Counted from the first letter of the stretch, positions 7,623-17,086 are shown. The stretch is DNA of 64,000 nucleotides from Rhizobium leguminosarum (GCF_017876795.1 NZ_JAGIOR010000001.1:4180501-4244500), one strand, 5' to 3'. Made by a program: numbers and translations. Notes: generated by a model not told the origin, from the letters alone.

Positions 7623-9023
7623 TCAGAAGAACGAAGCCGCCATTTCCGGTGGCCCCTCAAGCGCATGGGCCATGAACTCCAGTGCGCCCTGCAGTTTCTC
7701 CCGGGTGATCGGTCCGCCGAGGCAGACACGCACGGCTTCGGGTGCGGCCCCCTCGACCGTGAAGACATCACTTGCAACGACGCCGATGCCGGAGGAGCGG
7801 GTGTGGCTGCCGAAGGTGGAGCGGGTCCAGCCGTTGGAGAGCGGCAGCCAAATGTTGAAACTGATCGGATCGGCGCGGTAGCTGCCGGCCGGCAGAATGG
7901 CAGCGACCATCTGCTGACGGGCGGCGGCCTCGGTGCGGATGAAGCGAAGGATCGCGTCGGCCGTGCCGTCCTCGATCCAGCGGGTAGCAAGCGCCAGGGT
8001 CAGCGGTGAGGCCATGACATTGTTGGCTCGCATGGCGCTGACGAAGGGCCACACGGCCTTGCTATCCGGCGCCACGACATAGGCAAGGCGCAGACCCGCG
8101 CCGATGCTTTTCGCCAGGCCGCCGATATGCCAGGTGAGATCGGGGGCTATTGCCGCGAGCGGTGCCGGGCCCTGCTGCGGAATGAAGCCGTAGGCATCGT
8201 CTTCGACGATCGGCACGTGGTATTTGCGGGCAACAGCTGCGATTTCCTCGCGACGCTTGGCCGGGATGGTCAGCGTCATCGGGTTCTGCAGCGTCGGATT
8301 AAGATAGAGCGCCTTCGGCTTCAATCTCTCGCAGGCTCCAGCAAAGGCGTCCGGCAGGATACCGTCACCGTCCATCGGCAAGCCGGTCAGATTGAGCCGC
8401 AGCTGGGCGGCGATCGAACGCATGCCGGGATAGGTGATGATCTCCGAAAGCACGGTCTCGCCCGGTTTTGCCAGTAGGCCGAAGATCGCCAGCAGGGCCG
8501 GATGAGCGCCAGGCGTGACAAAGATCCGCTCCTGCGAGGGCACCAGCCCGCGACGGCTGAGCCAGGCGGCGGCAGCCTCCTTGTCCATGCCGGAGCCGCC
8601 GAAACCCTGATAGCGCAGAAGCGGAATGAGGTTGGCGGCCACCGCCGACATGCCCTCGCGCATGCGGGCGACCAGTTCCGGATCGACCGGTTCCGGCGGC
8701 ATGTTCATCGAGAAATCGACGACGGATGCGCGGCGCGGATCGGCCGCGGCGCCGGGCGCGAAACCCTGGCGCTCCTTAGTCGCACCGGTGACGAAGGTGC
8801 CGCGGCCAACATGCGAATCGACAAGCCCGCGCTTTTGCGCCTCGACATAACCTCTCGCCACCGTGGTGAAATCGACATTGAGCCGTTTGGCAAGTTGGCG
8901 CTGCGGTGGCAGCCGGTCGCCGGCCACCAGATGACCGCTGCGCAAATCCATTTCGATCAGATCGGCAATCGCCATGTAACGCGGGCTGCTGCTGCGGCTG
9001 AGATCGGGATGCCAGTCCTTCAT
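7623..9023 (-). CDS. MocR-type PLP-dependent regulator (GntR HTH + aminotransferase domain)
   Basis: A 466-residue MocR/GabR-type protein. An N-terminal GntR winged helix (residues about 12-80, with LPPQRQLAKRLNVDFTTVAR) is joined to a fold-type I aminotransferase domain (residues 100-460). The PLP-binding lysine is Lys305 in GGLAKSIGAGLR, and the Asp that contacts the pyridine nitrogen is in VEDDAY near 275. Such proteins usually regulate PLP or amino-acid genes by sensing an aldimine rather than by net transamination. The gene is third-party to its neighbours: the SDR gene lies 113 bases upstream on the same strand. Its target is not evident. Confidence 0.9.
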   Translation of the reverse strand: MKDWHPDLSRSSSPRYMAIADLIEMDLRSGHLVAGDRLPPQRQLAKRLNVDFTTVARGYVEAQKRGLVDSHVGRGTFVTGATKERQGFAPGAAADPRRASVVDFSMNMPPEPVDPELVARMREGMSAVAANLIPLLRYQGFGGSGMDKEAAAAWLSRRGLVPSQERIFVTPGAHPALLAIFGLLAKPGETVLSEIITYPGMRSIAAQLRLNLTGLPMDGDGILPDAFAGACERLKPKALYLNPTLQNPMTLTIPAKRREEIAAVARKYHVPIVEDDAYGFIPQQGPAPLAAIAPDLTWHIGGLAKSIGAGLRLAYVVAPDSKAVWPFVSAMRANNVMASPLTLALATRWIEDGTADAILRFIRTEAAARQQMVAAILPAGSYRADPISFNIWLPLSNGWTRSTFGSHTRSSGIGVVASDVFTVEGAAPEAVRVCLGGPITREKLQGALEFMAHALEGPPEMAASFF

Positions 9024-9136
9024 GTCGTGATCCGGTCGGTCTGATTCCTGGAGACATTGACCGTATATTGTTGCGTCTCGTCACTGTCACGAAAAATGTC
9101 AGCTTGGAGCTGAAGGCGCGCGGCTGACTGGATGCA

Positions 9137-10102
9137 TCATCGCATTGACCGCGCCGCGAGGGCATCGATGCCAGTCAGCCTCGCCGACAGAGCCCACAGG
9201 CGTTCGGCCTGCTCGGGGTCGGTTGCATGGTCGCTCACACTACCTGGCTTGCCGTCGATCGCCCGATCCGCCACTTCGCAATCTTCGCAGTAGAGGCCTC
9301 CCATGCCGTCAAGCTGAGGCGAGGTCGCCGCCCATAGCTGCGTAGCAGCGCCCTGCGATGGGGTTCTGAACGTCGGATCGATCGGATTGTCATCGGCGTC
9401 GATCCAGCCAGCACCGACCATTTCTTCCTTTGAAAGATGACGTTGCAGGGGCGTGAGGATTTTGCCCGGATGCAGCGAGAAAGCGCGGATGCCGGCACCC
9501 TGGGCGAGCCTGTCCAAATGCAGGGCGAAAAGCGCGTTGGCAGTCTTGGATTGGCCATAGGCCTGCCATTTGTCATAACCGGTCTCGAACTGCACGTCGT
9601 TCCACCGGATGCCGGAGATTTGGTGACCTCCTGATGAAACCGAAACGATACGAGCATTGCGCGAAATCGCTGGCCAAACGCTATTCACCAAAGCGAAGTG
9701 GCCGAGATGATTGGTTGCGAATTGCGCCTCCCATCCATCGCCGACGCGCATCTGCGGACAGGCCATGATGCCGGCGCTGTTAATAACAATATCGATGCTG
9801 TGGCCGGCAGCGATGATGCCTTCGGCGAAGCGGCGAACGCTGTCAAGACTGGAGAGATCGAGCCATTCGATCTGCACACCATTGACGCCGGCAACGGCGT
9901 GGCGCGCCGCTTCGATGTTCCTAGCGCCGATGATCACCTTGGCGCCGGCGCTCGCTAAGGCGCGCGTGGTCTCCAGCCCGAGGCCAGAATGGCCTCCGGT
10001 GACGATGGCGCGCTTGCCGGAAAGATCAAGACCGGCCAGAACCTCATCGGCGGTCGTGCGGGCTCCAAATCCGGAGCCGACGGGGACTTGTTTCTCATTC
10101 AT
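9137..10102 (-). CDS. Short-chain dehydrogenase/reductase
   Basis: A 321-residue SDR of the retinol-dehydrogenase/oxidoreductase-like type. The cofactor motif TGGHSGLGLET lies at about residues 35-45, the structural NSAG motif in INSAGIM, and the catalytic YGQSK is followed by a long C-terminal substrate region, making it longer than classical 250-residue SDRs. An Arg in the first GARN turn suggests NADP(H). The start is ATG at 10102 with AAAGG upstream; the frame stays open further upstream but is not protein-like. It is divergent from an AraC regulator 117 bases away, the likely controller. Confidence 0.88.
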   Translation of the reverse strand: MNEKQVPVGSGFGARTTADEVLAGLDLSGKRAIVTGGHSGLGLETTRALASAGAKVIIGARNIEAARHAVAGVNGVQIEWLDLSSLDSVRRFAEGIIAAGHSIDIVINSAGIMACPQMRVGDGWEAQFATNHLGHFALVNSVWPAISRNARIVSVSSGGHQISGIRWNDVQFETGYDKWQAYGQSKTANALFALHLDRLAQGAGIRAFSLHPGKILTPLQRHLSKEEMVGAGWIDADDNPIDPTFRTPSQGAATQLWAATSPQLDGMGGLYCEDCEVADRAIDGKPGSVSDHATDPEQAERLWALSARLTGIDALAARSMR

Positions 10103-10219
10103 GATGATTGCCTTTGTTCTGCGACGCTGCCCGGAGGACGGTCGCGAGAATAGAGCGTGGCAATCAGACGATCTATGCGCTAGAGTCCGGCATCTCTTCG
10201 CCATCGTCCGGATTTCCGC

Positions 10220-11119
10220 ATGGATCCTTTATCCACTGTTCTTGCATTGCTCAAACCGAGAAGTTATGTCTCTGCCGGTCTGGACGCCGGCGGCGCTTGG
10301 GCGATCGATTTTCCTCCCCCTGATGGCATCAAGTTCAACGCAGTCATTTCAGGCACGTGTTGGCTGAGCGTCGACGGCGTTTCCGACGCCATTCGGCTTG
10401 AAGAAGGAGACTGCTTTCTGCTGACAAGCAGCCGAACCTTTCGTCTCGCCAGCGATCCATCTGTCGAATCGATCCCAGCCGATACCATCTATTCGGTCGC
10501 CCGCGACGGCATTGCGACCTGCAATGGCGGCGGTGATTTCTTCCTGATTGGCAGCCGTTTTTCCTTTTCGGGAGGAAATTCGGACATCCTTCTCGGCATC
10601 CTGCCGCCGATCGTCCATGCGAAGAGGGATTCCGATCATGCCGCCGTGCTGCGCTGGTCGCTCGATCGCATGACTCGAGAACTGCGCGACCGGCAGCCGG
10701 GCGGTTTTCTGATGGCAGAGCATTTCGCCCATGTCATGCTGATGCAGGTGCTGCGCCTTTATATCGCATCGCCGGACGCCCGTGGCGTCGGCTGGCTCTT
10801 CGCACTCACCGATAGGCGGATCGGTGCGGCCCTCGGGGCCATGCATGCCGATCCAGCTCGCAAATGGACATTGCAATCGCTGGCGGAACTGGCTTCGATG
10901 TCCCGGTCCACCTTTGCCCTCCATTTCAAGGCAAAGGTGGGGCTGGCGCCGATGGATTATTTGACCCGCTGGCGCATGCTTGTCGCAGCAGACCGCTTGG
11001 CGAATTCTGCAGCAGTTGCGAGCGTCGCCCTGTCGCTCGGTTACGATTCCGAAAGCGCGTTCAGCACCGCCTTCAAGCGGGTGATGGGAAGCTCGCCGCG
11101 ACAATATCGCCGGCCTTAA
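10220..11119 (+). CDS. AraC-family transcriptional regulator
   Basis: A 299-residue AraC regulator with an N-terminal cupin-type sensor domain (residues about 15-190, including IRLEEGDCFLLTS) and a C-terminal double helix-turn-helix (residues 205-299: TLQSLAELASMSRSTFALHF and VASVALSLGYDSESAFSTAF). It is divergent from the short-chain dehydrogenase gene and probably controls it. AraC proteins with this cupin type are commonly found beside SDR or oxidoreductase genes in rhizobia. The inducer is unknown. Confidence 0.9.
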   Translation: MDPLSTVLALLKPRSYVSAGLDAGGAWAIDFPPPDGIKFNAVISGTCWLSVDGVSDAIRLEEGDCFLLTSSRTFRLASDPSVESIPADTIYSVARDGIATCNGGGDFFLIGSRFSFSGGNSDILLGILPPIVHAKRDSDHAAVLRWSLDRMTRELRDRQPGGFLMAEHFAHVMLMQVLRLYIASPDARGVGWLFALTDRRIGAALGAMHADPARKWTLQSLAELASMSRSTFALHFKAKVGLAPMDYLTRWRMLVAADRLANSAAVASVALSLGYDSESAFSTAFKRVMGSSPRQYRRP

Positions 11120-11317
11120 GCGGCCGGTAGTGACACGCGAACAATATCGGCGCTCCATGAACCTTTTTTGGTAAAGGCATCGCCGGGCAAATGCGCATCG
11201 GCCTGCCGAAATTCCGTCCGATGCAGTCTTGCACCCGCCGCCCCGTCTCTTACCTATTCAAGAAGGAATGTGCCGGCCGGCCTCCATTCTTTCGCCGGCG
11301 CCTATCGGGAAGAAAGC

Positions 11318-12223
11318 ATGAATATCGATCCGATTTTGCGGTCAGTCGTGGCCGTTCGTTCTTCCATACCGGAAGATGCCTTCACAGCGGAGACGCTGGG
11401 CACTGTCCGGGAGGGCAGCGGCGTGGTCATTCGCGACAATGGGCTGGTGCTGACTATCGGCTATCTCATCACCGAGGCCGATGAGGTCTGGCTGACCACC
11501 CATGACGGACGCGTCGTTCCCGCGCACGCGCTCGCCTATGATCAGGAAAGCGGCTTCGGCCTGGTGCAGGCGCTTGGTCCCCTTGATGCGCCGGCCGTGG
11601 ATCTCGGCGACGCGGCAAGCGCCAAGGCCGGCGATCCTGTCGTGCTTGCCGATGGTATTGGAGAATTCGTCGAGGCAAACATCGTCGCCCGGCAGGAATT
11701 TGCCGGCTACTGGGAATATCTGCTGGACGAAGCGATTTTCACGGCGCCGGCCCATCCCTCATGGGGCGGTGCGGCATTGATCGGTTCGGACGGCAAGCTT
11801 CTCGGCATCGGTTCGCTTCGCCTGCAGATGAGCCAGGGCGACGAGGTCGCCGATATCAACATGGTCGTGCCGATCGACCTTTTGCCGCCGATCCTCGACG
11901 ATCTGTTGAACCGCGGCCAGGTCAACAGGCCGCCGCGTCCCTGGCTCGGCGCATTCTCCGCCGAGAGCAATGGCGGCGTGGTGGTGATGAGCGTTGCCGA
12001 AGGCGGTCCGGCCGCAAAGGCGGGCCTGCGACAGGGCGACATCATCTCGGAGATCCGCGATGAAGAGGTCGATGGTCTGGCCGATTTCTATCGCAAGGTT
12101 TGGAGCAGCGGCCCGGCCGGCGCCGAGATTCCGATTCGGATACTCAGGAACGGCCGGGAAGCCTGGCTGCGCATCAAATCCGCCGACCGCAACAGCTTTC
12201 TCAAGAAGCCGCAGCTGCAGTAA
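11318..12223 (+). CDS. HtrA-like S1C protein without catalytic triad (putative pseudoprotease) with PDZ domain
   Basis: A 301-residue protein with the HtrA/DegP layout: a trypsin-like domain at about residues 5-190 and one PDZ domain at about 205-290 (GLRQGDIISEIRDEEVDGL). The catalytic residues appear replaced. The NAHVV-type motif reads IGYLI (His to Tyr49), the TDLAVL motif reads SGFGLV (Asp to Gly79), and the GNSGG motif reads PSWGGA, putting Trp149 at the nucleophile. No signal peptide is present, so it should be cytoplasmic. The start is ATG at 11318 after GGGAAGAAAG. It may bind peptides or proteins without cleaving them. It is convergent with a LysR gene and has no obvious partner. 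Confidence 0.8.
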   Translation: MNIDPILRSVVAVRSSIPEDAFTAETLGTVREGSGVVIRDNGLVLTIGYLITEADEVWLTTHDGRVVPAHALAYDQESGFGLVQALGPLDAPAVDLGDAASAKAGDPVVLADGIGEFVEANIVARQEFAGYWEYLLDEAIFTAPAHPSWGGAALIGSDGKLLGIGSLRLQMSQGDEVADINMVVPIDLLPPILDDLLNRGQVNRPPRPWLGAFSAESNGGVVVMSVAEGGPAAKAGLRQGDIISEIRDEEVDGLADFYRKVWSSGPAGAEIPIRILRNGREAWLRIKSADRNSFLKKPQLQ

Positions 12224-12265
12224 CGTCGCGCCCGCCCCGCAAAACCTGCTGGGAGGCGGACGATT

Positions 12266-13153
12266 CTAACGGCGGAGATCTCCGGCGATCCAGCCGATCG
12301 CGGCCTTCACCCGTCGCGGCATGAATTGCCGCGACGGGTGAACCGCATGGATCGGCAGGCTGTACTTTTCCCAATCGGCGAGCACCTCGGTCAGCCGCCC
12401 CGCGGCGATGTCTTCCTCTACCAGGACCAATGGCGCATAGACGATGCCAGCGTCTTCCACCGCGGCAACGCGCATGGCTTCGCCACTGTCGATACCGATA
12501 TTGCTGTTGATCTTTGCCGCCAGCACCCGTCCGTCCTGATCTTCGAAGTGCCATTGATCCCGCGGGACGAGGTTGAGGCTTAGGATGCAGCGATGCTGTT
12601 GCAACTGCTCGGGATGGTTCGGCACCCCGTTCTTGCCGAGATAACCGGGAGAGGCGCAGCAGACGAAGCGATAGGTGCCGATCCTTCTTGCGATCAAGGA
12701 AGATGGCCGCAGATGCGCCACCCGAACGGCAAGGTCATAGCCTTCGGCGATCAGATCGACGTTCCGGTCCGTAAGATTAAGCTCCAGACTGACAGCGGGA
12801 TGCTGATTGGCAAAGCGAGCAATGGACGATGCCAGCCGCCTGACGCCAAGAGTCGTCGGGCCGCTGATGCGGAGGTGACCGGATATCTCCTGGTTGGCTG
12901 GGCCGGCGAGGTCGTTCAACTGCTCCAGCTCATCGATGACCCTGCTGGCTCTCTCCAGAAATCTGAGGCCGATCTCGGTGAGCCTCTGGGTTCGCGTGGT
13001 GCGCTCGATCAGCTTGACACCATAGTCGGTTTCCAAAGCCTGAATGCGCCGGCCGACCATGGCGGGCGACAGGTTGAGCCTGGCGGCAGCTTTGGCGAAA
13101 CTGCCGGCCGTCGCGACGGCGACAAAAGTCTTCAAATTGGTGAGATCAGCCAT
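12266..13153 (-). CDS. LysR-family transcriptional regulator
   Basis: A 295-residue LysR regulator with a helix-turn-helix at about residues 3-60 (SFAKAAARLNLSPAMVGRRI) and a CrgA-like effector domain from about residue 90. It is divergent from the F420-type oxidoreductase gene across 102 bases, so that gene is its likely target. Members of this subgroup often sense quinones or electrophiles; this is inference. Confidence 0.9.
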   Translation of the reverse strand: MADLTNLKTFVAVATAGSFAKAAARLNLSPAMVGRRIQALETDYGVKLIERTTRTQRLTEIGLRFLERASRVIDELEQLNDLAGPANQEISGHLRISGPTTLGVRRLASSIARFANQHPAVSLELNLTDRNVDLIAEGYDLAVRVAHLRPSSLIARRIGTYRFVCCASPGYLGKNGVPNHPEQLQQHRCILSLNLVPRDQWHFEDQDGRVLAAKINSNIGIDSGEAMRVAAVEDAGIVYAPLVLVEEDIAAGRLTEVLADWEKYSLPIHAVHPSRQFMPRRVKAAIGWIAGDLRR

Positions 13154-13255
13154 TCGATACTTTTATGCAATTATATAACGCCATTCAATGCCATTCATGA
13201 TGGGATCGCGATCGGCTATATCGACGTCATTCAACTCGATGAAGGAACCGACCAC

Positions 13256-13873
13256 ATGAAAACCGCTATTATCGGAACTGGAAACATGGGCGCCGGATTG
13301 GCGCGTCGCCTGGCAGGTAAGCGCGATCTCATCCTCGCGTCGCGCAATGAGGCCGCGGCAAAGTCGCTTGCGGAGGAGATCGGCGCGACAAGCGCACCGA
13401 TCTCCTCCGCCGTGGCCGAAGCCGATATTCTGGTACTTGCGCTGCCTTACGCTTCGGCGCTCGAATTTGCCGGAACGGCGGCATTGCAAGGCAAAATCGT
13501 CGTCGACATCACCAATCCACTGAAGCCCGATTTCTCCGGCCTGCTGTTTGGTCACGACACGTCGGCAGCCGAGGAAATCCAGCACAGGGCCAAAGGCGCC
13601 AAGGTCGTGAAGGCCTTCAATACCATCTTTGCCGAGCTGTTTGCGGCTTCCCCAAAGCACACCTCCACCATACCGGTCTTCCTGGCCGGGGACGAGGATG
13701 CTGTCGAAACGTCCGCAGCGCTTGCGAAGGACGCCGGCTTTGCTGTTGAGAAAACTGGCTCGCTCGATGCCGCTCGCCTGCTCGAACCCTTGGGAATGCT
13801 TAATATCCGCCTCGGTTACGGCCTGGGTCGCGGTACGGGTATTGCCCCCAAATGGGCTGCCGTCGACGGCTGA
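13256..13873 (+). CDS. NADPH-dependent F420-reductase-like oxidoreductase
   Basis: A 205-residue Rossmann protein of the F420-dependent NADP oxidoreductase-like family. It opens with the dinucleotide motif IIGTGNMGAGLARRL, has the strand-loop ILVLALPYAS and the family core VVDITNPLKPDF, then VVKAFNTIFAEL. Most bacteria with this protein lack F420, so the real substrate is unknown; proteobacterial members are annotated as NAD(P)-binding or NADPH-dependent F420 reductase-like. ATG at 13256 has GAAGGA eleven bases upstream; the open frame further upstream lies over the divergent LysR gene and is discarded. Confidence 0.85.
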   Translation: MKTAIIGTGNMGAGLARRLAGKRDLILASRNEAAAKSLAEEIGATSAPISSAVAEADILVLALPYASALEFAGTAALQGKIVVDITNPLKPDFSGLLFGHDTSAAEEIQHRAKGAKVVKAFNTIFAELFAASPKHTSTIPVFLAGDEDAVETSAALAKDAGFAVEKTGSLDAARLLEPLGMLNIRLGYGLGRGTGIAPKWAAVDG

Positions 13874-14099
13874 GATGACGGCTGGTCTCGCCCATATGTG
13901 GGGCCAGTCACTCCTATCGCCTTGATTGGACGGCTGACGGACTTCTGCCGCTGAGCAGGATCGCCTGAAATGAATGAGTTGCCAGGCGGTAACGACCAGA
14001 GCCGTTCGTTGACTTGAGACGGCGGTTGAAAGATGGTGGCTTTGTGCCATCTTGAGGACGATTCATCCCGGAATGAGCGGAGAAGGAGTTTTGCGGTCC

Positions 14100-14480
14100 A
14101 TGTTCGATCATGTTTCCATTGGCGTAAAAGACCTCGACAAATCCCGCCGTTTCTATGATGCGGCACTGGCGCCGCTCGGATATGAGCGCCTATCCAATTC
14201 CGAGAAGATGATCGGCTACGGCCCGGAACAGGTAGGGCTGTGGGTGATGCAGGTCGAGCAACCGGTTGTTGCCGATATGCGATCCGGGCTGCATTTTTGC
14301 TTCGTCGCGCCTGATGAGGCCGCGGTCGATGCCTTTTACGCGGCCGCCGTCGCATCCGGCGGCACCGACAATGGCGAACCGGGTATCCGGCCGGATTATG
14401 GACGCTTTTATTATGCCGCGTTCATCATTGACCCGGATGGCTACCGCCTCGAAGCCTATTTCCACAAGGGCGAACTCTAA
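14100..14480 (+). CDS. VOC-family (glyoxalase/bleomycin-resistance fold) protein
   Basis: A 126-residue single-domain VOC protein. It begins MFDHVSIGVKDLDKSRRFYD, with the metal-ligand His in the first strand, and ends IDPDGYRLEAYFHKGEL, where the Glu of LEAYF is the usual last metal ligand. Family members are glyoxalases, dioxygenases or resistance proteins; no substrate can be told. The ATG at 14100 follows AAGGAG with a rather long 11-base gap; an in-frame TTG at 14091 sits too close to that site. It ends 15 bases before a tandem pair of palindromic repeats. Confidence 0.85.
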   Translation: MFDHVSIGVKDLDKSRRFYDAALAPLGYERLSNSEKMIGYGPEQVGLWVMQVEQPVVADMRSGLHFCFVAPDEAAVDAFYAAAVASGGTDNGEPGIRPDYGRFYYAAFIIDPDGYRLEAYFHKGEL

Positions 14481-14495
14481 CAGGCTTCAGCATCT

Positions 14496-14600
14496 ACGCA
14501 ATTCCGGACGGAAAACCGCTTCACACTTTTCCTCGAATTGCTTGTTATTTCGACGCAATTCCGGACGGAAAACCGCTTCACACTTTTCCTCGAATTGCTT
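14496..14600. repeat. Tandem pair of 48-bp palindromic intergenic elements
   Basis: Two identical 48-base copies (14496-14543 and 14553-14600) with a 57-base period. Each is a palindrome with arms GCAATTC and GAATTGC, an inner GGAAAA/TTTTCC pair and the core AAAACCGCTTCACAC. The second copy runs to the stop codon of the convergent LysR gene. The pair lies between two convergent genes and may end transcription from both sides. Confidence 0.85.
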
Positions 14601-15561
14601 AGGCCGCCGCTCTCGAGATCGAGACGCGGCAGCCGGACGCTACGAGCGCCTCGCCGGCGACGTCGAGGAACAGGCGGCGGAACCAGCGCGCCCGGCCGTC
14701 GGCCTGATCGACCCGGCGATAGAGCATGGTCACCGGATCGGCCGGCAGCGAAAGCGGCGGCGCTGAGATCGTCAGGCCATGCAATTGCGCCATGCAGCGG
14801 CCGATCGATTCCGGCACGATGGCGATGGCGGGCATCGCCCGCAGCGCCGTCGGCAGCGCGGAAAAGCGCGGCACCGTCGCCACCACACGCCTGACATGGC
14901 CGGTGCGGCTCAGCGCGGTGTCGATGCTGGTCGAGGCATTGCCTTCGAACGAGACGGTGAGATGCGCGACAGCGGCGAAATCCTCAAGGCTCAACGGCGC
15001 CTTCAGCCGGAGTTGAGCGTCATCGTAAATGCAGATCGAGGCCTGGTTGAACAGCGGCGCGCGGATGTGCCAGGAGGCCGGTTCGTCATGCACGGAAACG
15101 CTGAAGTCGAAAACGCCCTCGTCCAGCCGGCGGGCAGCATCGCGCTTTTCGGAAGCGATGCCGATCAGCCGGGCGCCTGGCGAAAACTGGAGCAGACGGG
15201 CGGCAAGCGGGCCGAAGAATGCGGATTCGAGATTGTCGCACATGCCGATGCGGAACTCGCCCTGCCAGCTCGCCGGATCAAATTCGGCCTGCGGGCGGAT
15301 GGCGCGTTCGATGCCCGACAGCGCATCCTCGATCGCCGGGGCAATCGAAAGGGCGCGCGGCGTCGGCTGCAGGCCGCGGCCGACGCGCACGAACAATTCG
15401 TCATCCAGCGCCTCGCGCAGACGTCGCAAAGCGGCCGATAGGCCCGGCTGGCCAAGCAGCAGCCGTTCGGCGGCGCGGCTGACATTGCGCTCCTGCATCA
15501 GCACCGAAAAGGCCAGCAGCAGGTTCAGGTCGATTTTGCGAAGCGTGGCATCATTCATCAT
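14599..15561 (-). CDS. LysR-family transcriptional regulator (NodD/LinR-like)
   Basis: A 320-residue LysR regulator whose N-terminus LRKIDLNLLLAFSVLMQERN and helix-turn-helix (VSRAAERLLLGQPGLSAALR) are typical of the NodD/SyrM/LinR-like branch. It is divergent from the 14-TM MFS gene across 124 bases and probably regulates it. Two adjacent ATG codons (15561 and 15558) can serve as start; neither has a strong ribosome site. Its stop codon overlaps the end of a palindromic repeat. Confidence 0.9.
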   Translation of the reverse strand: MMNDATLRKIDLNLLLAFSVLMQERNVSRAAERLLLGQPGLSAALRRLREALDDELFVRVGRGLQPTPRALSIAPAIEDALSGIERAIRPQAEFDPASWQGEFRIGMCDNLESAFFGPLAARLLQFSPGARLIGIASEKRDAARRLDEGVFDFSVSVHDEPASWHIRAPLFNQASICIYDDAQLRLKAPLSLEDFAAVAHLTVSFEGNASTSIDTALSRTGHVRRVVATVPRFSALPTALRAMPAIAIVPESIGRCMAQLHGLTISAPPLSLPADPVTMLYRRVDQADGRARWFRRLFLDVAGEALVASGCRVSISRAAA

Positions 15562-15685
15562 CGTGAGTAATACCTGGCATGGCTACTATCAATTTGCAAT
15601 AGATCAGGAAGCTGTACATTTTCTCGTTCCCTGCCGTCCGCGCACCCTCCCTCGACGAGGCGGCAGCAAAGAAGGAACGATTTCG

Positions 15686-17086
15686 ATGACACTTTCCAAA
15701 TCGAAAAGCGGAGCGGGGCTGGCATTGCTGCTGCTCTGCGCCGCCAACTTTCTCGACGCCATGGACGTCTCCACCATCGGTGTCGCGCTGCCCGCTATCC
15801 AGGCCGAACTCGGCATGGAGGCGACATCGCTGCAATGGGCCGTCAGCGCCTATGTGCTCGGCTATGGCGGCTTTCTGCTGCTCGGCGGCCGGGTCGCCGA
15901 CGTCTTCGGCCACCGCCGCGTCTTCCTGTGGTCGCTGGCGATCTTTGCCGCCGCCAGCATCGCCGGCGGCTTCGTCGACAGCGGCCCGACGCTGATCGCC
16001 GCCCGCTTGATCAAGGGCATCGCCGCCGCCTTCACCGCGCCTGCCGCCCTTGCGCTGCTACTCTCCGTGTTCGGCGAGGGGTCGGCGCGGGCCAAAGCGC
16101 TCGGCGTCTTCGCCTCCACCGGCGCCACCGGCTTCGTGCTCGGCATGGTGCTCGGCGGCGCCGCGACGATCTTCAGTTGGCGGGCAACGCTGGTCATGGG
16201 CGCGCCCGTCGCCATCCTGACGCTCCTTCTTGCGCCGCTGGCGCTGCCGGCCGACCCGAAAAGGACCGGACCGCGGCCCAGCTTCGACTGGGCCGGCGCG
16301 CTGACGATCACCCCCGGGCTGCTGCTCTTCGTCTTCGGCATCACCAATGCCGCAGCCGCCGGCTGGCAGGCTTTTGCGACCTGGGGTTCGCTCGTTGCGT
16401 CGCTGGCGCTGATCCTGCTGTTTCTCGCGGTCGAAGCGCGCCATGCCGATCCGATGGTGCCGCTTGGCATGTTCCGCCGGGCGAAGCTCCGGCATGCCAA
16501 TGCGATCGCCGCCCTCTTTCAGGGCTCCTATGTCGGCTTCCAGTTCCTGGCAACGCTCTATTATCAGAACGTTATCGGCTGGTCGGCCTTCACCACCGGC
16601 TTCTGCTTTGCGCTTGGCGGCGTCTTCGTGATGTTCCTGGCGCCGCGTTTTGCGAGCCTCGCACAAAATCGCGGCGCCACCGGCCTGATGGCGACGGGTG
16701 TCGGCCTGCAGGCCTTCAGCTATATCTTCTGGGTGACCGCACTCGGGCATGTCGACCCGATCCTGCTCGTGCTGCTCTCACAGATCCCGCTCGGCCTCGG
16801 TTATGCCATGACTTACCCCTCCGTGCAGGTCGCAGCCCTTTCCGACGTGGAGGATGACAAGTCGGGGCTCGCCTCCGGACTGCTTTTCGCCTCCTTCCAG
16901 ATCGGCGGCGGCATCGTGCTCGCAGCCGCCTCGGCGGTGTTCGGCGCCGCACCGCATTTCGGCTGGGACCCTTATGTCGCCGGCATCGCCTTCGTGGCGC
17001 TGCTTGCGGTCGCGATCACCCTGCTTGCAGCCGCCGGCCCGCGGACATCGGCCGCCCGGACGTCGGCCTATCAGGCGGCGGAATGA
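15686..17086 (+). CDS. MFS drug-efflux-type transporter (DHA2-like, 14 TM)
   Basis: A 466-residue inner-membrane carrier. The length, the GGRVADVFGHRR loop after TM2 and the GATGFVLGMVLGGA segment place it with the DHA2 (14-TM) drug:H+ antiporters. Residues 15-35 (ANFLDAMDVSTIGVALPAIQ) carry the D1-type motif around the TM1 Asp. The start is ATG at 15686 preceded by GAAGGA; a long open frame upstream overlaps the divergent LysR gene and is not coding. The divergent LysR protein probably controls it. The substrate is unknown. A perfect hairpin follows eight bases after the stop. Confidence 0.88.
   Translation: MTLSKSKSGAGLALLLLCAANFLDAMDVSTIGVALPAIQAELGMEATSLQWAVSAYVLGYGGFLLLGGRVADVFGHRRVFLWSLAIFAAASIAGGFVDSGPTLIAARLIKGIAAAFTAPAALALLLSVFGEGSARAKALGVFASTGATGFVLGMVLGGAATIFSWRATLVMGAPVAILTLLLAPLALPADPKRTGPRPSFDWAGALTITPGLLLFVFGITNAAAAGWQAFATWGSLVASLALILLFLAVEARHADPMVPLGMFRRAKLRHANAIAALFQGSYVGFQFLATLYYQNVIGWSAFTTGFCFALGGVFVMFLAPRFASLAQNRGATGLMATGVGLQAFSYIFWVTALGHVDPILLVLLSQIPLGLGYAMTYPSVQVAALSDVEDDKSGLASGLLFASFQIGGGIVLAAASAVFGAAPHFGWDPYVAGIAFVALLAVAITLLAAAGPRTSAARTSAYQAAE

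Noticed and set aside
14496..14600. Possible CRISPR array (two identical direct repeats with a short spacer)
   Set aside because: Only two units, a 9-base spacer, and the unit is a known-type palindromic intergenic element; no cas genes.
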